From Porphyrobacter sp. AAP82 (lineage in GTDB: Bacteria > Pseudomonadota > Alphaproteobacteria > Sphingomonadales > Sphingomonadaceae), in assembly GCF_000331285.1 (NCBI RefSeq), contig NZ_ANFX01000030.1:27651-91650 (forward strand): a DNA stretch of 64,000 nt, in the 5' to 3' direction. Positions within the stretch are counted from its first letter, which is position 1, and every line of letters starts with the position of its first letter. The notes under the pieces were generated by a model that saw nothing but the letters and a program-made list of their open reading frames with translations, searched no databases and was not told the DNA's origin. The position numbers were made by a program, and so were the translations under genes. This document shows, one piece after another, positions 30,927-39,841 of the stretch.

Positions 30927-31661
30927 TCAGCGGACAAAGCTCGCTCCGTTGGCGTCGATCACCGCGCCGGTCATGCTGGGAGGCGCATCAAGGGCGCAAA
31001 AGGCGATGATCGCCGCGATTTCCTCTGGGGTGGCGACGCGGCCCAGCGGGATGTCGGCGAGCAGCCCCGGGCCCCCGCGCGAGGCGAGGTAATCGCCCGC
31101 CATCGATGTGTCGGTGAAGCCCGGGGTCACCGCAAAACTCAGGATGCCGTCCTTGGCATAGGCGCGCGCAATGGTCTTGTGCATCCCGATCATGCCGCTC
31201 TTGGCGGCGGCATAGTGCCAATGGGCCGGGCTGTCCCCGCGGTATGCGGCGCGGCTGGCGACATGCACCAGCCTCCCTGCAAAACCGCGTTCCTGCCAGT
31301 GCAGCACCGCAAACCGCGAGAGCTGCGCCGCGCTGGTCAGGTTGACGCGCAGCGTGTCCTCCCAGGCATCGAGCCATTCGATGTCCGAGCGCTCCAATCG
31401 GTTCGCCTCGAAGCGGCCCGCGTTGTTCACCACCACGTCGATCTCGCCGTGTGCAAGGTTCATCGCCTGGTCCCACAGCGCGTGCGATCTCAGCGGATCG
31501 CCGAAATCGGCAGCGATGATCGGCGCTGCCCCCTCCGCCGCCACGCCGCGCGAGGCCCCGCCTGACGCATGGCCGATCACCTTCGCGCCGCGCGCGGCCA
31601 GTGCCTCGAGCGCCGCCCTGCCAATTCCGCGGCTTGATCCGGTAACGAGAATGTGTCCCAT
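30927..31661 (-). CDS. Short-chain dehydrogenase/reductase
   Basis: This 244-residue SDR has the cofactor motif TGSSRGIG near the start, VVNNAG, Ser in HVASRAAYRG, and the YAAAK active site (HYAAAKSGMIGMHK). ATG 31661 was chosen because it begins directly with GHILVTGSSRGIG; the open frame extends 39 residues further without family character. It is FabG-like but the substrate is unknown. It is the first gene of an operon with prmA and is divergent from sdhC across 108 bases, which should hold both promoters. Confidence 0.88.
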   Translation of the reverse strand: MGHILVTGSSRGIGRAALEALAARGAKVIGHASGGASRGVAAEGAAPIIAADFGDPLRSHALWDQAMNLAHGEIDVVVNNAGRFEANRLERSDIEWLDAWEDTLRVNLTSAAQLSRFAVLHWQERGFAGRLVHVASRAAYRGDSPAHWHYAAAKSGMIGMHKTIARAYAKDGILSFAVTPGFTDTSMAGDYLASRGGPGLLADIPLGRVATPEEIAAIIAFCALDAPPSMTGAVIDANGASFVR

Positions 31662-31769
31662 GCAAGCCGCTATCCGAAACTTTGCAAGCCATGTCCACTG
31701 CTCGCCGCTTGCCTCGCGCGCCAGCGGCGTTAAGTGGGAAAACCGGAAACAGGGACAGACGGGATCACC

Positions 31770-32150
31770 ATGAACCAAAGACCGCTATCGCCCCACTTGC
31801 AGATCTGGCGCTGGGGGCCGCACATGCTCGTATCGATCCTCCACCGCGCGACCGGCGACGGCATGGCGCTGGTGGGTCTCGGTGTGCTCCTGTGGTGGCT
31901 GGGTTCGCTGGCGAGCGGGCCGGAATCCTATGCGACGTTCCAGGGGGCGATGGGCTCGCCGCTCGGGCTGCTCGTGCTGGTCGGCCTGTCGTGGGCGTTC
32001 TTCACCCACATGATGAGCGGCCTGCGCCACTTCGTGCTCGATATCGGCGCGGGCTACGAGCTCGACATCAACCGCACCTGGTCGGTCGCGGCGCCGGTCA
32101 TCGCGATCATTCTCACCGCGGCCTTCTGGGCCGTGATCCTGCTGGCCTGA
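31770..32150 (+). CDS. sdhC: Succinate dehydrogenase cytochrome b556 subunit
   Basis: This 126-residue protein has three membrane helices and the family start RPLSPHLQIWRWGPHMLVSILHRATG, with the Ser and His that contribute to quinone and heme b binding (SILHRATG; LRHFVLDIG). It anchors the SDH flavoprotein and iron-sulfur subunits in the inner membrane. ATG 31770 is preceded by GGGACAGACGGG. sdhD starts 14 bases later. Confidence 0.95.
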   Translation: MNQRPLSPHLQIWRWGPHMLVSILHRATGDGMALVGLGVLLWWLGSLASGPESYATFQGAMGSPLGLLVLVGLSWAFFTHMMSGLRHFVLDIGAGYELDINRTWSVAAPVIAIILTAAFWAVILLA

Positions 32151-32164
32151 GGGGGACCAAGCAC

Positions 32165-32551
32165 ATGGGCAACGGAACTTCCATCGGCCGCGTGCGGGGC
32201 CTGGGTGCGGCGCATGAAGGCCCGCATCACTGGCTCCTCCAGCGCTTCACCGCGATCGGCAACCTGGTGCTGATGAGCTGGCTGCTGGTCAGCCTGATGC
32301 TGCTGGGCGACTATGGCTATGCGAGCGTCGCCAAGTGGCTCACCCACCCGATCAACGCGACCGCGATGATGCTGCTCGTCACCAGCCTGTTCTGGCACGC
32401 GCGGATCGGCCTCCAGGTGCTGATCGAGGACTACATCCACGACGGCGGATCGAAATTCGCGATCATCGCCGCGCTCAATCTTGCAACCATCGGCGGGGGC
32501 GCCTTCGGGATTTTCAGCGTCGCCGCACTCGTATTCGGAGGTAAGGCGTAA
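32165..32551 (+). CDS. sdhD: Succinate dehydrogenase membrane anchor subunit
   Basis: This 128-residue protein has three membrane helices and the SdhD signs: [13 protein letters not shown] at the start, then [20 protein letters not shown], where the His of WHARIG is the usual heme ligand. ATG 32165 fits the family length; the open upstream frame overlaps sdhC in another frame and is spurious. Its stop overlaps the sdhA start (TAATG). Confidence 0.94.
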   Translation: MGNGTSIGRVRGLGAAHEGPHHWLLQRFTAIGNLVLMSWLLVSLMLLGDYGYASVAKWLTHPINATAMMLLVTSLFWHARIGLQVLIEDYIHDGGSKFAIIAALNLATIGGGAFGIFSVAALVFGGKA

Positions 32552-34419
32552 TGGCCACCGCAGCACCAAAGGGCACCGCGAATGACGTCGGAGGCGCGCA
32601 TCTGAAGGGCGCCTATACCATCGTCGACCACACCTATGACGTGGTCGTCGTGGGGGCGGGCGGATCGGGCCTGCGCGCCACCATGGGCGCGGCAGAAGCC
32701 GGCCTGCGCACCGCGAACATCTCCAAGGTTTTCCCGACGCGCTCGCACACCGTGGCCGCGCAGGGCGGGATCGCCGCGAGCCTCGGCAACAATTCGCCCG
32801 ATCACTGGACCTGGCACATGTACGACACCGTCAAAGGGTCGGACTGGCTGGGCGATCAGGACGCGATTGAATATCTCGCGCGCGAAGCACCCGCAGCGGT
32901 CTACGAACTGGAGCACGCGGGCGTGCCGTTCAGCCGCAACGAGGACGGGACGATCTACCAGCGCCCCTTTGGTGGCCACATGCAGAACATGGGCGCCGGC
33001 CCGCCGGTGCAGCGCACCTGCGCCGCGGCTGACCGCACCGGCCACGCGATGCTCCACGCGCTCTACCAGCAGAGCCTCAAGTATGACGCGGACTTCTTCA
33101 TCGAATATTTCGCGCTCGATCTCATCATGGATGAGCGCGACGGGGTGAAGCAATGCGTCGGCGTGATGGCGATGTGCCTCGATGACGGCAAGATCCACCG
33201 CTTCCGCGCCCAGTCTGTGGTGCTGGCGACGGGCGGCTACGGGCGCTGCTACTACACCGCCACATCGGCCCACACCTGCACCGGCGACGGCGGCGGGATG
33301 GTGCTGCGTGCCGGGCTCCCCTTGCAGGACATGGAGTTCGTGCAATTCCACCCGACCGGCATCTACGGCGCGGGCGTACTCATCACCGAAGGCGCGCGCG
33401 GCGAGGGCGGCTACCTCACCAACTCGGAAGGCGAGCGGTTCATGGAGCGCTATGCCCCGTCCGCCAAGGACCTCGCCTCGCGCGATGTCGTGTCGCGTTC
33501 GATGGCATTGGAAATGCGCGAAGGGCGCGGCGTGGGGCCGGATGGCGACCACATCTACCTCCACCTCGACCACATCCCCGCCGAAACGCTCGCCCAGCGC
33601 CTGCCGGGGATCACCGAGAGCGGCAAGATCTTTGCCGGCGTCGACCTCACCCGCCAGCCGCTGCCGGTCACCCCGACGGTGCATTACAACATGGGCGGCA
33701 TCCCGTGTAACTATCACGGGCAGGTCGTCACCCTCGGGCCGGACGGCAACCCCGATCAGGTCATCCCCGGGCTCTACGCCGTGGGCGAGGCGGCCTGCGT
33801 GTCGGTGCACGGCGCGAACCGCCTCGGCTCCAACTCGCTGATCGACCTCGTGGTGTTCGGCCGTGCGACCGGCCACCACCTGCGCGACAGCCTGAAGCCC
33901 AATGCCAAGCAGGCCGAGCTTCCGGCGGACAGCGCGGAGTTCGCCCTGACCCGGCTCGATCACTTCCGCTACGCGCAGGGCGGCTCGCCCACCGCGCAGA
34001 TCCGCGCCGAAATGCAGAAGGCGATGCAGAAGCACTGCGCCGTGTTCCGCGACCAGAAGCTGATGGACGAGGGCGTCGCCAAGCTCGCCGAGCAGAACAA
34101 GCGGATGGAGGACATCCACGTCACCGACAAGTCGCTGATCTGGAACTCGGACCTCATCGAGACGCTCGAACTCGACAACCTCATGGCGCAGGCCAACGTC
34201 ACCATGGCGAGCGCCGCCAACCGCAAGGAAAGCCGCGGCGCCCACGCCCACGAGGACTACCCCGAGCGCAACGACAAGGAATGGATGAAGCACACCATCG
34301 CCTGGTTCGACGGCTGGGGCGGGCGCGGCTCGAACAGCCGCATCGATTACCGCCCGGTGCACGAATACACGCTGACGGATGATATCAAGTACATCGAGCC
34401 CAAGGCGCGGGTGTATTGA
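32551..34419 (+). CDS. sdhA: Succinate dehydrogenase flavoprotein subunit
   Basis: This 622-residue flavoprotein oxidises succinate to fumarate in the TCA cycle and respiratory chain. The FAD-binding motif is [12 protein letters not shown], the covalent-FAD His is in [11 protein letters not shown], and the substrate site includes [11 protein letters not shown] and the Arg of TEGARGEGG. The length is normal. It is translationally coupled to sdhD. The expected sdhB (iron-sulfur subunit) does not follow; an AT-rich islet begins about 20 bases after the stop. Confidence 0.97.
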   Translation: MATAAPKGTANDVGGAHLKGAYTIVDHTYDVVVVGAGGSGLRATMGAAEAGLRTANISKVFPTRSHTVAAQGGIAASLGNNSPDHWTWHMYDTVKGSDWLGDQDAIEYLAREAPAAVYELEHAGVPFSRNEDGTIYQRPFGGHMQNMGAGPPVQRTCAAADRTGHAMLHALYQQSLKYDADFFIEYFALDLIMDERDGVKQCVGVMAMCLDDGKIHRFRAQSVVLATGGYGRCYYTATSAHTCTGDGGGMVLRAGLPLQDMEFVQFHPTGIYGAGVLITEGARGEGGYLTNSEGERFMERYAPSAKDLASRDVVSRSMALEMREGRGVGPDGDHIYLHLDHIPAETLAQRLPGITESGKIFAGVDLTRQPLPVTPTVHYNMGGIPCNYHGQVVTLGPDGNPDQVIPGLYAVGEAACVSVHGANRLGSNSLIDLVVFGRATGHHLRDSLKPNAKQAELPADSAEFALTRLDHFRYAQGGSPTAQIRAEMQKAMQKHCAVFRDQKLMDEGVAKLAEQNKRMEDIHVTDKSLIWNSDLIETLELDNLMAQANVTMASAANRKESRGAHAHEDYPERNDKEWMKHTIAWFDGWGGRGSNSRIDYRPVHEYTLTDDIKYIEPKARVY

Positions 34420-35095
34420 AACAAGCAACCGGGGGTGATTATGTATTGGTTTGGTTCAAAAGAGAGGGAAAAGCTTACTACTGCCGCAAAACTCGTCGAT
34501 CCTGCTGAAAGGCGCTATGTATTCGATAGTTTTTTGCGGTGTATAGATCGCGAAGAGAGTCTGATACATTATCGTCTTACTTGGGGTTTGCAGTGGAACG
34601 CTGCCGTGTATTGGAGCCCTCTTTTTCATATATAATGTTGAACTTTCTTTTACTTGGTTGGGGCTGAATTCCGACCAGTTTGTAAAGGTGGTTGGTACAT
34701 TGTTGTGCATTTTTGGGATGTTTGGAAGTGCAATGTCTTCGATTGGTGTACTGGTAGCCCATGAGCAAACCGCGTCTCTTATTCGAAATCTAGAAGCAAA
34801 ACTTGGTGTTGCGTCGGATTGGACCGAGGAGGGCGAATTTATCAGACCATATGGTGATAATAAAGTGCACGGTAGTGCACGGATAGTGTCACGTTATTTT
34901 CCTCTAATTTTTGTTTTTATTTGGTTTGCAGTTTTATTGGCGATAATTTCAAACACATTTAGTTTGGATATCAAAATTCTTTGAGCCGAACTGAAATGAT
35001 CAGGGTTGTTGAGCCATTGTTTCCAAACGGTTGTGGTTTGTGTCCTTGGAGATGATGTTGGAACTCGTTGCGTGGCGAGCGGCAGTGCATAGAGC
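34420..35095. other. AT-rich islet after sdhA
   Basis: This stretch is about 41% GC by hand count over 34441-34980, against about 70% in sdhA. It contains one frameshifted gene and an untranslated tail. The left edge is near the sdhA stop; the right edge is near the start of the saccharopine-dehydrogenase-like gene. Short similar sequences GTGTATTGAA (34411) and GTGTTTGAA (35098) flank it but are too short to call a duplication. No transposase or integrase is present. Confidence 0.75.
34441..34984 (+). pseudogene. Frameshifted small membrane protein gene in the AT-rich islet
   Basis: Two frames together encode one protein of about 180 residues. From ATG 34441 (after a GGGGGTGATT site) the first frame reads MYWFGSKEREKLTTAAKLVD through LTWGLQWNAAV; the second continues IGALFFIYNVELSFTWLGL, LCIFGMFGSAMSSIGVLVAH and ends after IFVFIWFAVLLAIISNTFSL. 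An extra T at about 34609 separates them. The joined protein has a soluble N-terminal segment, two close helices, a loop of about 65 residues, and a third helix. I do not recognise a named family. It may be a broken transferred gene or contain one sequencing error. Confidence 0.7.
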
Positions 35096-35097
35096 GC

Positions 35098-36213
35098 GTG
35101 TTTGAAGCGGGCATTCCCCTGCGCGCTGCGATCATTGGCGGCTACGGCAATTTCGGCTCTCATGTCGCGCGCAGCCTCGCTGGCGATCCCGCAATCCAGC
35201 TGATCCTTGCAGGACGGTCGCCTGCCAAGGCAAAGGCGGCGGCCGCAGCCCTAGATGCGGCCAATCCGGCCGAAGCAGGCGCCTACGACCTCGCCGGGCC
35301 GCCCGAGGCGCTCGCGGCGCTGCGGCCCAATCTCGTCATCAACATGGTCGGGCCCTACAACGGCCAGAGCTACGCCGTTGCCGAGGCCGCGATCGCGTGC
35401 GGGGCGCATTATTGCGACATTGCCGATGCGCGCGATTTCGTCACCGGGATTGGCCGGCTGGACGAGCAGGCGAAGGCGGCAGGCGTGGCGGTGATTGCGG
35501 GGTCGAGTTCGATCCCGGCGCTGACCGCCGCTTATGCCGACGCGGCTTTGCAAGAGATGCGCGCCATCCGCGAGCTCGACTACGGCATCAGCGGGGCCGA
35601 GCAGTCCAACGCGGGCGCGGGGACGGTGGCGGCGGTGCTGTCCTTCGTCGGCCAGCGCTTCACCCAGCTGATCGGCGGGCGGATGCACGAAGTCACCGGC
35701 TGGGGCGACCAGCGCCGTGTCGACATCCCCGGCATCGGTGCGCGGTGGTTCGGGCGGGCCAATGCGCCCGATCTCGACCTCTTCGCCGCGCGCTATCCGG
35801 GCCTCGCGGACCACACCTTCTGGGCCGGCCACGCGATCCTGCCGATGCATTTCGGCACCGCGCTGATGGGCTGGCTGACGCGGGCGGGCCTGCTCCCGAG
35901 GCTCGACCGCTTTGCGCCGCAGCTTGTCCGCATCGCCAGCCTGTTCAATGTCCTCGGCACCGGCACCAGCGGGTTCTTCATGACCATCGCGGGCGAGGGG
36001 GATGACGGCGCGCCGCTCACCCGCCGCCACTTCATCGTCGCGCGCTCGGGGCACGGACCGTACATTCCCTGCATTCCCGTCATCCATATCGCGCGGGCCA
36101 TGGCCGCGGGGCGATGCTTCGATCCCGGCGCGCAGCCCTGCCTCGGCCTTGTCAGCCTCGCCGATTTCCGCGCTGCCTTTGCCGATTTCGACATCACGGA
36201 AACCTCCGTATGA
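35098..36213 (+). CDS. Saccharopine dehydrogenase-like NAD(P)-binding protein
   Basis: This protein of about 371 residues has the Rossmann start AAIIGGYGNFGSHVARSLAGDP, LILAGRSPAKAKA, then NMVGPYNGQSYAVAEAAIACGAHYCDIADARDF, characteristic of the saccharopine dehydrogenase NADP-binding family. Members of this type are not lysine enzymes; their substrates are unknown. GTG 35098 is the likely start; TTG 35068 would take the frame into the AT-rich islet, so the original 5' end may have been altered by the insertion. Its stop overlaps the ATG of the DUF393 gene (ATGA). Confidence 0.8.
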   Translation: MFEAGIPLRAAIIGGYGNFGSHVARSLAGDPAIQLILAGRSPAKAKAAAAALDAANPAEAGAYDLAGPPEALAALRPNLVINMVGPYNGQSYAVAEAAIACGAHYCDIADARDFVTGIGRLDEQAKAAGVAVIAGSSSIPALTAAYADAALQEMRAIRELDYGISGAEQSNAGAGTVAAVLSFVGQRFTQLIGGRMHEVTGWGDQRRVDIPGIGARWFGRANAPDLDLFAARYPGLADHTFWAGHAILPMHFGTALMGWLTRAGLLPRLDRFAPQLVRIASLFNVLGTGTSGFFMTIAGEGDDGAPLTRRHFIVARSGHGPYIPCIPVIHIARAMAAGRCFDPGAQPCLGLVSLADFRAAFADFDITETSV

Positions 36214-36632
36214 TCGAACCGGAACTGCCCGACTGGGGCGACAGGCGCCCGCTGTTCATCTTCGACCATGTCTGCGTCCTGTGTTCGGGCGGGGTGAGCT
36301 TCATCATGAAGCACGACCGGTCGGGAAGGATCGCCTTCACCCCGGCGCAAGGGTCCCTTGGTCAGCAGCTGTGTGGCCACTTCGGGATCGACTGGAACGC
36401 CACCTACGTCTTCGTCCGCGATGGCCGGGCCTTCACCAGGTCCGACGGCTATTTCGAGGTCGCCCGCGTGCTCGGCGGGTGGTGGCGGCTCACCCTCGTG
36501 TTCCGCCTCGTACCGCGTCCCTTGCGCGACCGGGTCTACGACCTGATCGCCCGCAACCGCTACCGCTGGTTCGGCACATCGACCGAGGCCTGGCAGCTGC
36601 TCACCCCCGACCAGCGCGCGCGGCTGGTCTGA
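36210..36632 (+). CDS. DUF393 (DCC) family putative thiol-disulfide oxidoreductase
   Basis: This 140-residue protein has the DCC family motif D-x2-C-x2-C (FDHVCVLCSGGVSFIMKHD) near residue 20 and the downstream TYVFVRDGRAFTRSDGYFEVARVLGG block. The family is predicted to have a thioredoxin-like fold with a redox-active Cys pair; targets are unknown. It is translationally coupled to the upstream dehydrogenase-like gene, which suggests a shared role. Confidence 0.88.
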   Translation: MIEPELPDWGDRRPLFIFDHVCVLCSGGVSFIMKHDRSGRIAFTPAQGSLGQQLCGHFGIDWNATYVFVRDGRAFTRSDGYFEVARVLGGWWRLTLVFRLVPRPLRDRVYDLIARNRYRWFGTSTEAWQLLTPDQRARLV

Positions 36633-36697
36633 CCGCCGCGCTTGACGGGCCGCCGCGCCGCGGGCAGCTTGGGCGGCGCATGCACAGGGGCGCGATC

Positions 36698-37684
36698 ATG
36701 GGGAAGCTTTGGGCCGGGACAGCCGCGCTGCTGGCCGCGATCCCCGCGCTTTCGCAGTCCTCCGCGCCGCGCCCTCCCGATCCCAACCAGCCGCCGCCGC
36801 ACACCGCGCCTTTCCCGGACCTCGGCAGCGGCAAGACCATGGCCGAGCGGCGCGCAAGCTACGAGCTCTCGCCCGAGCTGCGGCGCGGCATCGGCGCGGG
36901 CGAGCTGCGCGTGCAAGGCCGGCGGCTCGACACCGCGCTCGCCGCCCTCCAGCCCCAGCGTCCCGGCACGCCTGACGCCTATGTCCTCGCCATCGCGCTC
37001 GACAGCGATCCGGTCTTCGCCCGCGAGGCGCGCGAGGCGGCGCGGGTGCTCTCCGCCCGCTACGGCGCCGCGGGGCGCACGCTGGCGCTCGCCGGGCCCG
37101 ATGGCGCGCGCGACGATGCCCCGCACGGCTCGATCACCGCGCTGCGCCTTGCCATCGCCCACATCGGCAGCCTGATGGACGGCGGCGAGGACGTGCTGGT
37201 GCTCTACACCACCAGCCACGGCAACGACCTTGGCCTTGCCTATCACTGGGGCGACAGCGGCTACGGGGTGCTGAGCCCGAGGACGCTCAAGGAGGCCCTG
37301 TCCGAGGCGGGGATCCGGCGCCGTGTGCTGATCCTTTCGGCGTGCTATTCGGGGGTCTTCGTGCCGGTCGTCGCGACACCCGACACCGCGATCCTCACCG
37401 CCGCAGCCAGCACCCGCAGCTCGTTCGGCTGCGTGGCCGAGAACGACTGGACCTTCTTCGGCGACGCGCTGATCAACCGCGCGCTGCGCCAGCCGGTGGG
37501 GCTTGAAGAGGCCGCGCGCATGGCGGGCCGCTCGGTCGCCGAGTGGGAGGCCAAGGCGCGCTTCCTCGCCTCGCTGCCGCAGGTCAGCATCGGCATGAAC
37601 GCGCGAGCCTGGCTGCCGGTGATCGAGGCCGCGATGCCACGCGAGGGCAGCAGGCCCGTCGGCCGCCCGGCCTTTGCCGAGTAG
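36698..37684 (+). CDS. Secreted C13-family (caspase/legumain-like) putative cysteine peptidase
   Basis: This 328-residue protein has a signal peptide (MGKLWAGTAALLAAIPALS) and then a caspase-clan fold. The catalytic pair is His174 in YTTSHGNDLGL and Cys216 in LILSACYSGVFV, the spacing of C13 and related peptidases. A Pro-rich stretch follows the signal peptide. ATG 36698 has AGGGG seven bases upstream; ATG 36680 is an alternative. After the Cys it has TAAASTRSSFGCVAENDWTFFGDALIN, seen in bacterial C13-like proteins. Substrates and partners are unknown; it is likely periplasmic. Confidence 0.82.
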   Translation: MGKLWAGTAALLAAIPALSQSSAPRPPDPNQPPPHTAPFPDLGSGKTMAERRASYELSPELRRGIGAGELRVQGRRLDTALAALQPQRPGTPDAYVLAIALDSDPVFAREAREAARVLSARYGAAGRTLALAGPDGARDDAPHGSITALRLAIAHIGSLMDGGEDVLVLYTTSHGNDLGLAYHWGDSGYGVLSPRTLKEALSEAGIRRRVLILSACYSGVFVPVVATPDTAILTAAASTRSSFGCVAENDWTFFGDALINRALRQPVGLEEAARMAGRSVAEWEAKARFLASLPQVSIGMNARAWLPVIEAAMPREGSRPVGRPAFAE

Positions 37685-37980
37685 GCGCTCGCTCGCTTTC
37701 ACCCGCGTCCGGGCCCGTGTAGGAGACACATGAGACACTGTCCTGGGACGGAAATTCCTTCCGAGCCGGAAAGGGCGCGGGCGAGGGGGCTTTCGACAGT
37801 TCCAAAGAGCCAGTTGCGCAGGCCTAGCAGAGCGCGAAGCTGTAGGAAAATGCTTCCCGCCGCCACTTGAGCCGCAGGGCCAACATGAGTGGGAACACCC
37901 CCTCTTTTCGTCTCCTGCGGGCTTGACCCGGGGCCGTGCTTGCTGCTGTTTCACGCGATGAAACCGCCGGGGGACGCGCC
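37685..37980 (+). other. Intergenic region, no clear gene
   Basis: These 296 bases lie between the C13-like gene and the methyltransferase gene. A 46-codon frame from ATG 37730 (MRHCPGTEIPSEPERARARG and on) is possible but has no ribosome-binding site I trust and looks non-protein-like. The segment around 37721-37760 (GGAGACACATGAGACACTG and a cggaa/ttccg hairpin) looks like a dispersed intergenic repeat, which I cannot test. The promoter of the methyltransferase gene should be in the last 100 bases. Confidence 0.4.
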
Positions 37981-39606
37981 ATGACCAACAAGCTCTATTT
38001 CGGGGACAATCTCCACGTCCTGCGCGAGCACATCGCGGACCAGAGCGTCGATCTGGTCTATCTCGACCCGCCGTTCAATTCGAACGCCAATTACAACATC
38101 CTGTTCAAGTCCCCCGAAGGCGCGGACAGCGATGCGCAGATCGAGGCGTTCGAGGATACCTGGCACTGGAACGACAGCGCCGAGGACGCTTTTGACGAGG
38201 TGATGCGCAGCGGCAATTCGGACGCCTTCGAATTGCTGCGGGCGATGCGCGCGTTTTTGGGCGATAATGACATGATGGCCTATCTTGCCATGATGGCGGT
38301 GCGGCTGATCGAATTGCACCGGGTGCTGAAGCCGACTGGTTCGCTGTATTTGCACTGCGACCCGACCGCGAGCCATTATCTCAAGCTGCTGCTGGATGGC
38401 GTGTTTGGGGCAAAAAACTACCGGAACGAGATAGTCTGGAAACGTCAAAGCGCGCACAGCGACGCGAAGCATAAGTTTTCAGACGTGTCCGACACGATCC
38501 TGTTCTATGCGAAGTCGCCCAAAGTCGTTTTTCGACCGCAGTTCGCGCAGCATGATCCCGATTACGTGAGCAAGTTCTACCGCTTCGACGATCACGATGG
38601 ACGCGGGCCGTATCGGCTTGGCGACGCCGCCAGTCCCAATCCTCGTCCCAACATGATGTATGAATGGATGGGCTACAGCTACCCTGCAAAGGGTTGGCGC
38701 TATCAGCGAGAAACGATGCAGCGCCTGCACGATGAAGGGCGCCTCCATTATCCATTGCGGCCCGACGGGTCGCCAGATTTCAGCAAGCGCATTTCGCTCA
38801 AGAGGTATCTCGCGGAACAAGATGGTTCGATTGTGACGAACATCTGGTCAGACATATCCCCGCTTCACTCGCAAACCGCCGAACGCCTCGGCTACCCCAC
38901 CCAGAAACCCCTCGCGCTGCTCGAACGCATCATCTCCGCCTCCTCGGGCGAGGGCGATGTGGTGCTCGATCCCTTCTGCGGCTGCGGCACAGCCGTTCAC
39001 GCCGCGCAGAAACTCGGGCGCGCGTGGATCGGGATCGACGTTACCCACCTCGCCATCGGCCTAATTGAAAAGCGGATGAAGGATGCCTTCCCCGGCCTCG
39101 CTTTCGAGGTTGTGGGCCGTCCGCAAGACTTGCAAAGCGCGCTCGATCTGGCGGCGCGCGACAAGCACCAGTTCGAGCTGTGGGCCTTGTCCGTGGTCGA
39201 GGCCCAGCCCTGGAAGGGCGGGCGCAAGGGCGCCGATGGCGGGATCGACGGGATCATCTACTTCAAGCCCGATGGCAAGCGCACGGAACGCGCGATCGTC
39301 GAGGTCAAGGGCGGGGGCGTGGGCGTCAAGGACATTGGCCGCCTCGCACAGGTGATGGAGCGCGAGCGCGCGCCCTTCGGCGTGTTCCTCACCGCGCAAG
39401 CCCCCACCCGCCCGATGGAGCGCGATGCGGCCGCCGTCGGCGTGTGGGAGAACGAATATACCGGCCGCAAGCACCCGCGCCTGCAAATCCTGACGCTGGC
39501 CGAACTCTTCGCGGGCAAGCGCCCCGATATTCCATGGGTCGATACCAGCGCCGCCTCGAAATCCGCCAAGCGCGAGGAGACGGGCAAGCAGGGGACGCTG
39601 CTGTAG
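37981..39606 (+). CDS. DNA methyltransferase fused to an Mrr-like nuclease domain
   Basis: This 541-residue protein begins with a beta-class amino-methyltransferase: DPPF at 29-32 (motif IV) comes before the SAM motif DPFCGCGT at 330-337, with YPTQKPLALLERI just before it. The family methylates adenine-N6 or cytosine-N4. From about residue 400 a PD-(D/E)xK domain follows: Asp423 in GGIDG and Glu441-x-Lys443 in IVEVKGG, like Mrr. This suggests a one-polypeptide restriction-modification enzyme or a modification-dependent nuclease. The middle (about 38420-38870) is only about 50-55% GC, unlike both ends. ATG 37981 was chosen over an upstream frame by its GACGCGCC context and family start. No separate specificity or restriction gene is adjacent. 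Confidence 0.88.
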   Translation: MTNKLYFGDNLHVLREHIADQSVDLVYLDPPFNSNANYNILFKSPEGADSDAQIEAFEDTWHWNDSAEDAFDEVMRSGNSDAFELLRAMRAFLGDNDMMAYLAMMAVRLIELHRVLKPTGSLYLHCDPTASHYLKLLLDGVFGAKNYRNEIVWKRQSAHSDAKHKFSDVSDTILFYAKSPKVVFRPQFAQHDPDYVSKFYRFDDHDGRGPYRLGDAASPNPRPNMMYEWMGYSYPAKGWRYQRETMQRLHDEGRLHYPLRPDGSPDFSKRISLKRYLAEQDGSIVTNIWSDISPLHSQTAERLGYPTQKPLALLERIISASSGEGDVVLDPFCGCGTAVHAAQKLGRAWIGIDVTHLAIGLIEKRMKDAFPGLAFEVVGRPQDLQSALDLAARDKHQFELWALSVVEAQPWKGGRKGADGGIDGIIYFKPDGKRTERAIVEVKGGGVGVKDIGRLAQVMERERAPFGVFLTAQAPTRPMERDAAAVGVWENEYTGRKHPRLQILTLAELFAGKRPDIPWVDTSAASKSAKREETGKQGTLL

Positions 39607-39782
39607 CACCCCTTCACCCCGGCGCAGGCCGGTGTTGCTCCCCTCCCCTCGGGAAAGGGGGAGGATGGGCCCGCGCCGAGGGTGACGTGCCTTGGCCGCT
39701 CCTCTCCCATGTCATTCGTCCGGGCGTATTGCCGCTTCGACGAAGCGCAAGGTGCGCGCGTTCCCGTTCAGCCGCGCGCAAG

Positions 39783-39819
39783 GTTTACAAGCGTAGTCGC
39801 CATGACTACAGGTGTAATC
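39783..39819 (+). promoter_or_regulatory. BlaI/MecI-type operators upstream of the blaI-like gene
   Basis: The 16-mer GACTACAGGTGTAATC at 39804-39819 matches the TACA-N2-TGTA palindrome bound by BlaI/MecI repressors. A second, degenerate site (GTTTACAAGCGTAGTC, 39783-39798) lies just before it, five bases apart. Both sit 20-60 bases before the GTG start of the repressor gene, so the operon is probably autorepressed. Confidence 0.75.
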
Positions 39820-39841
39820 ACAAGAGCGAGGGAGACGCCCC

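Noticed and set aside
32431..34428. 665-codon open frame opposite sdhA
   Set aside because: A shadow of sdhA; no domain, and it runs through the sdhD end as well.
34411..35106. Direct-repeat-like sequences GTGTATTGAA and GTGTTTGAA flanking the AT-rich islet as a target-site duplication
   Set aside because: Too short and imperfect to support a specific insertion mechanism.
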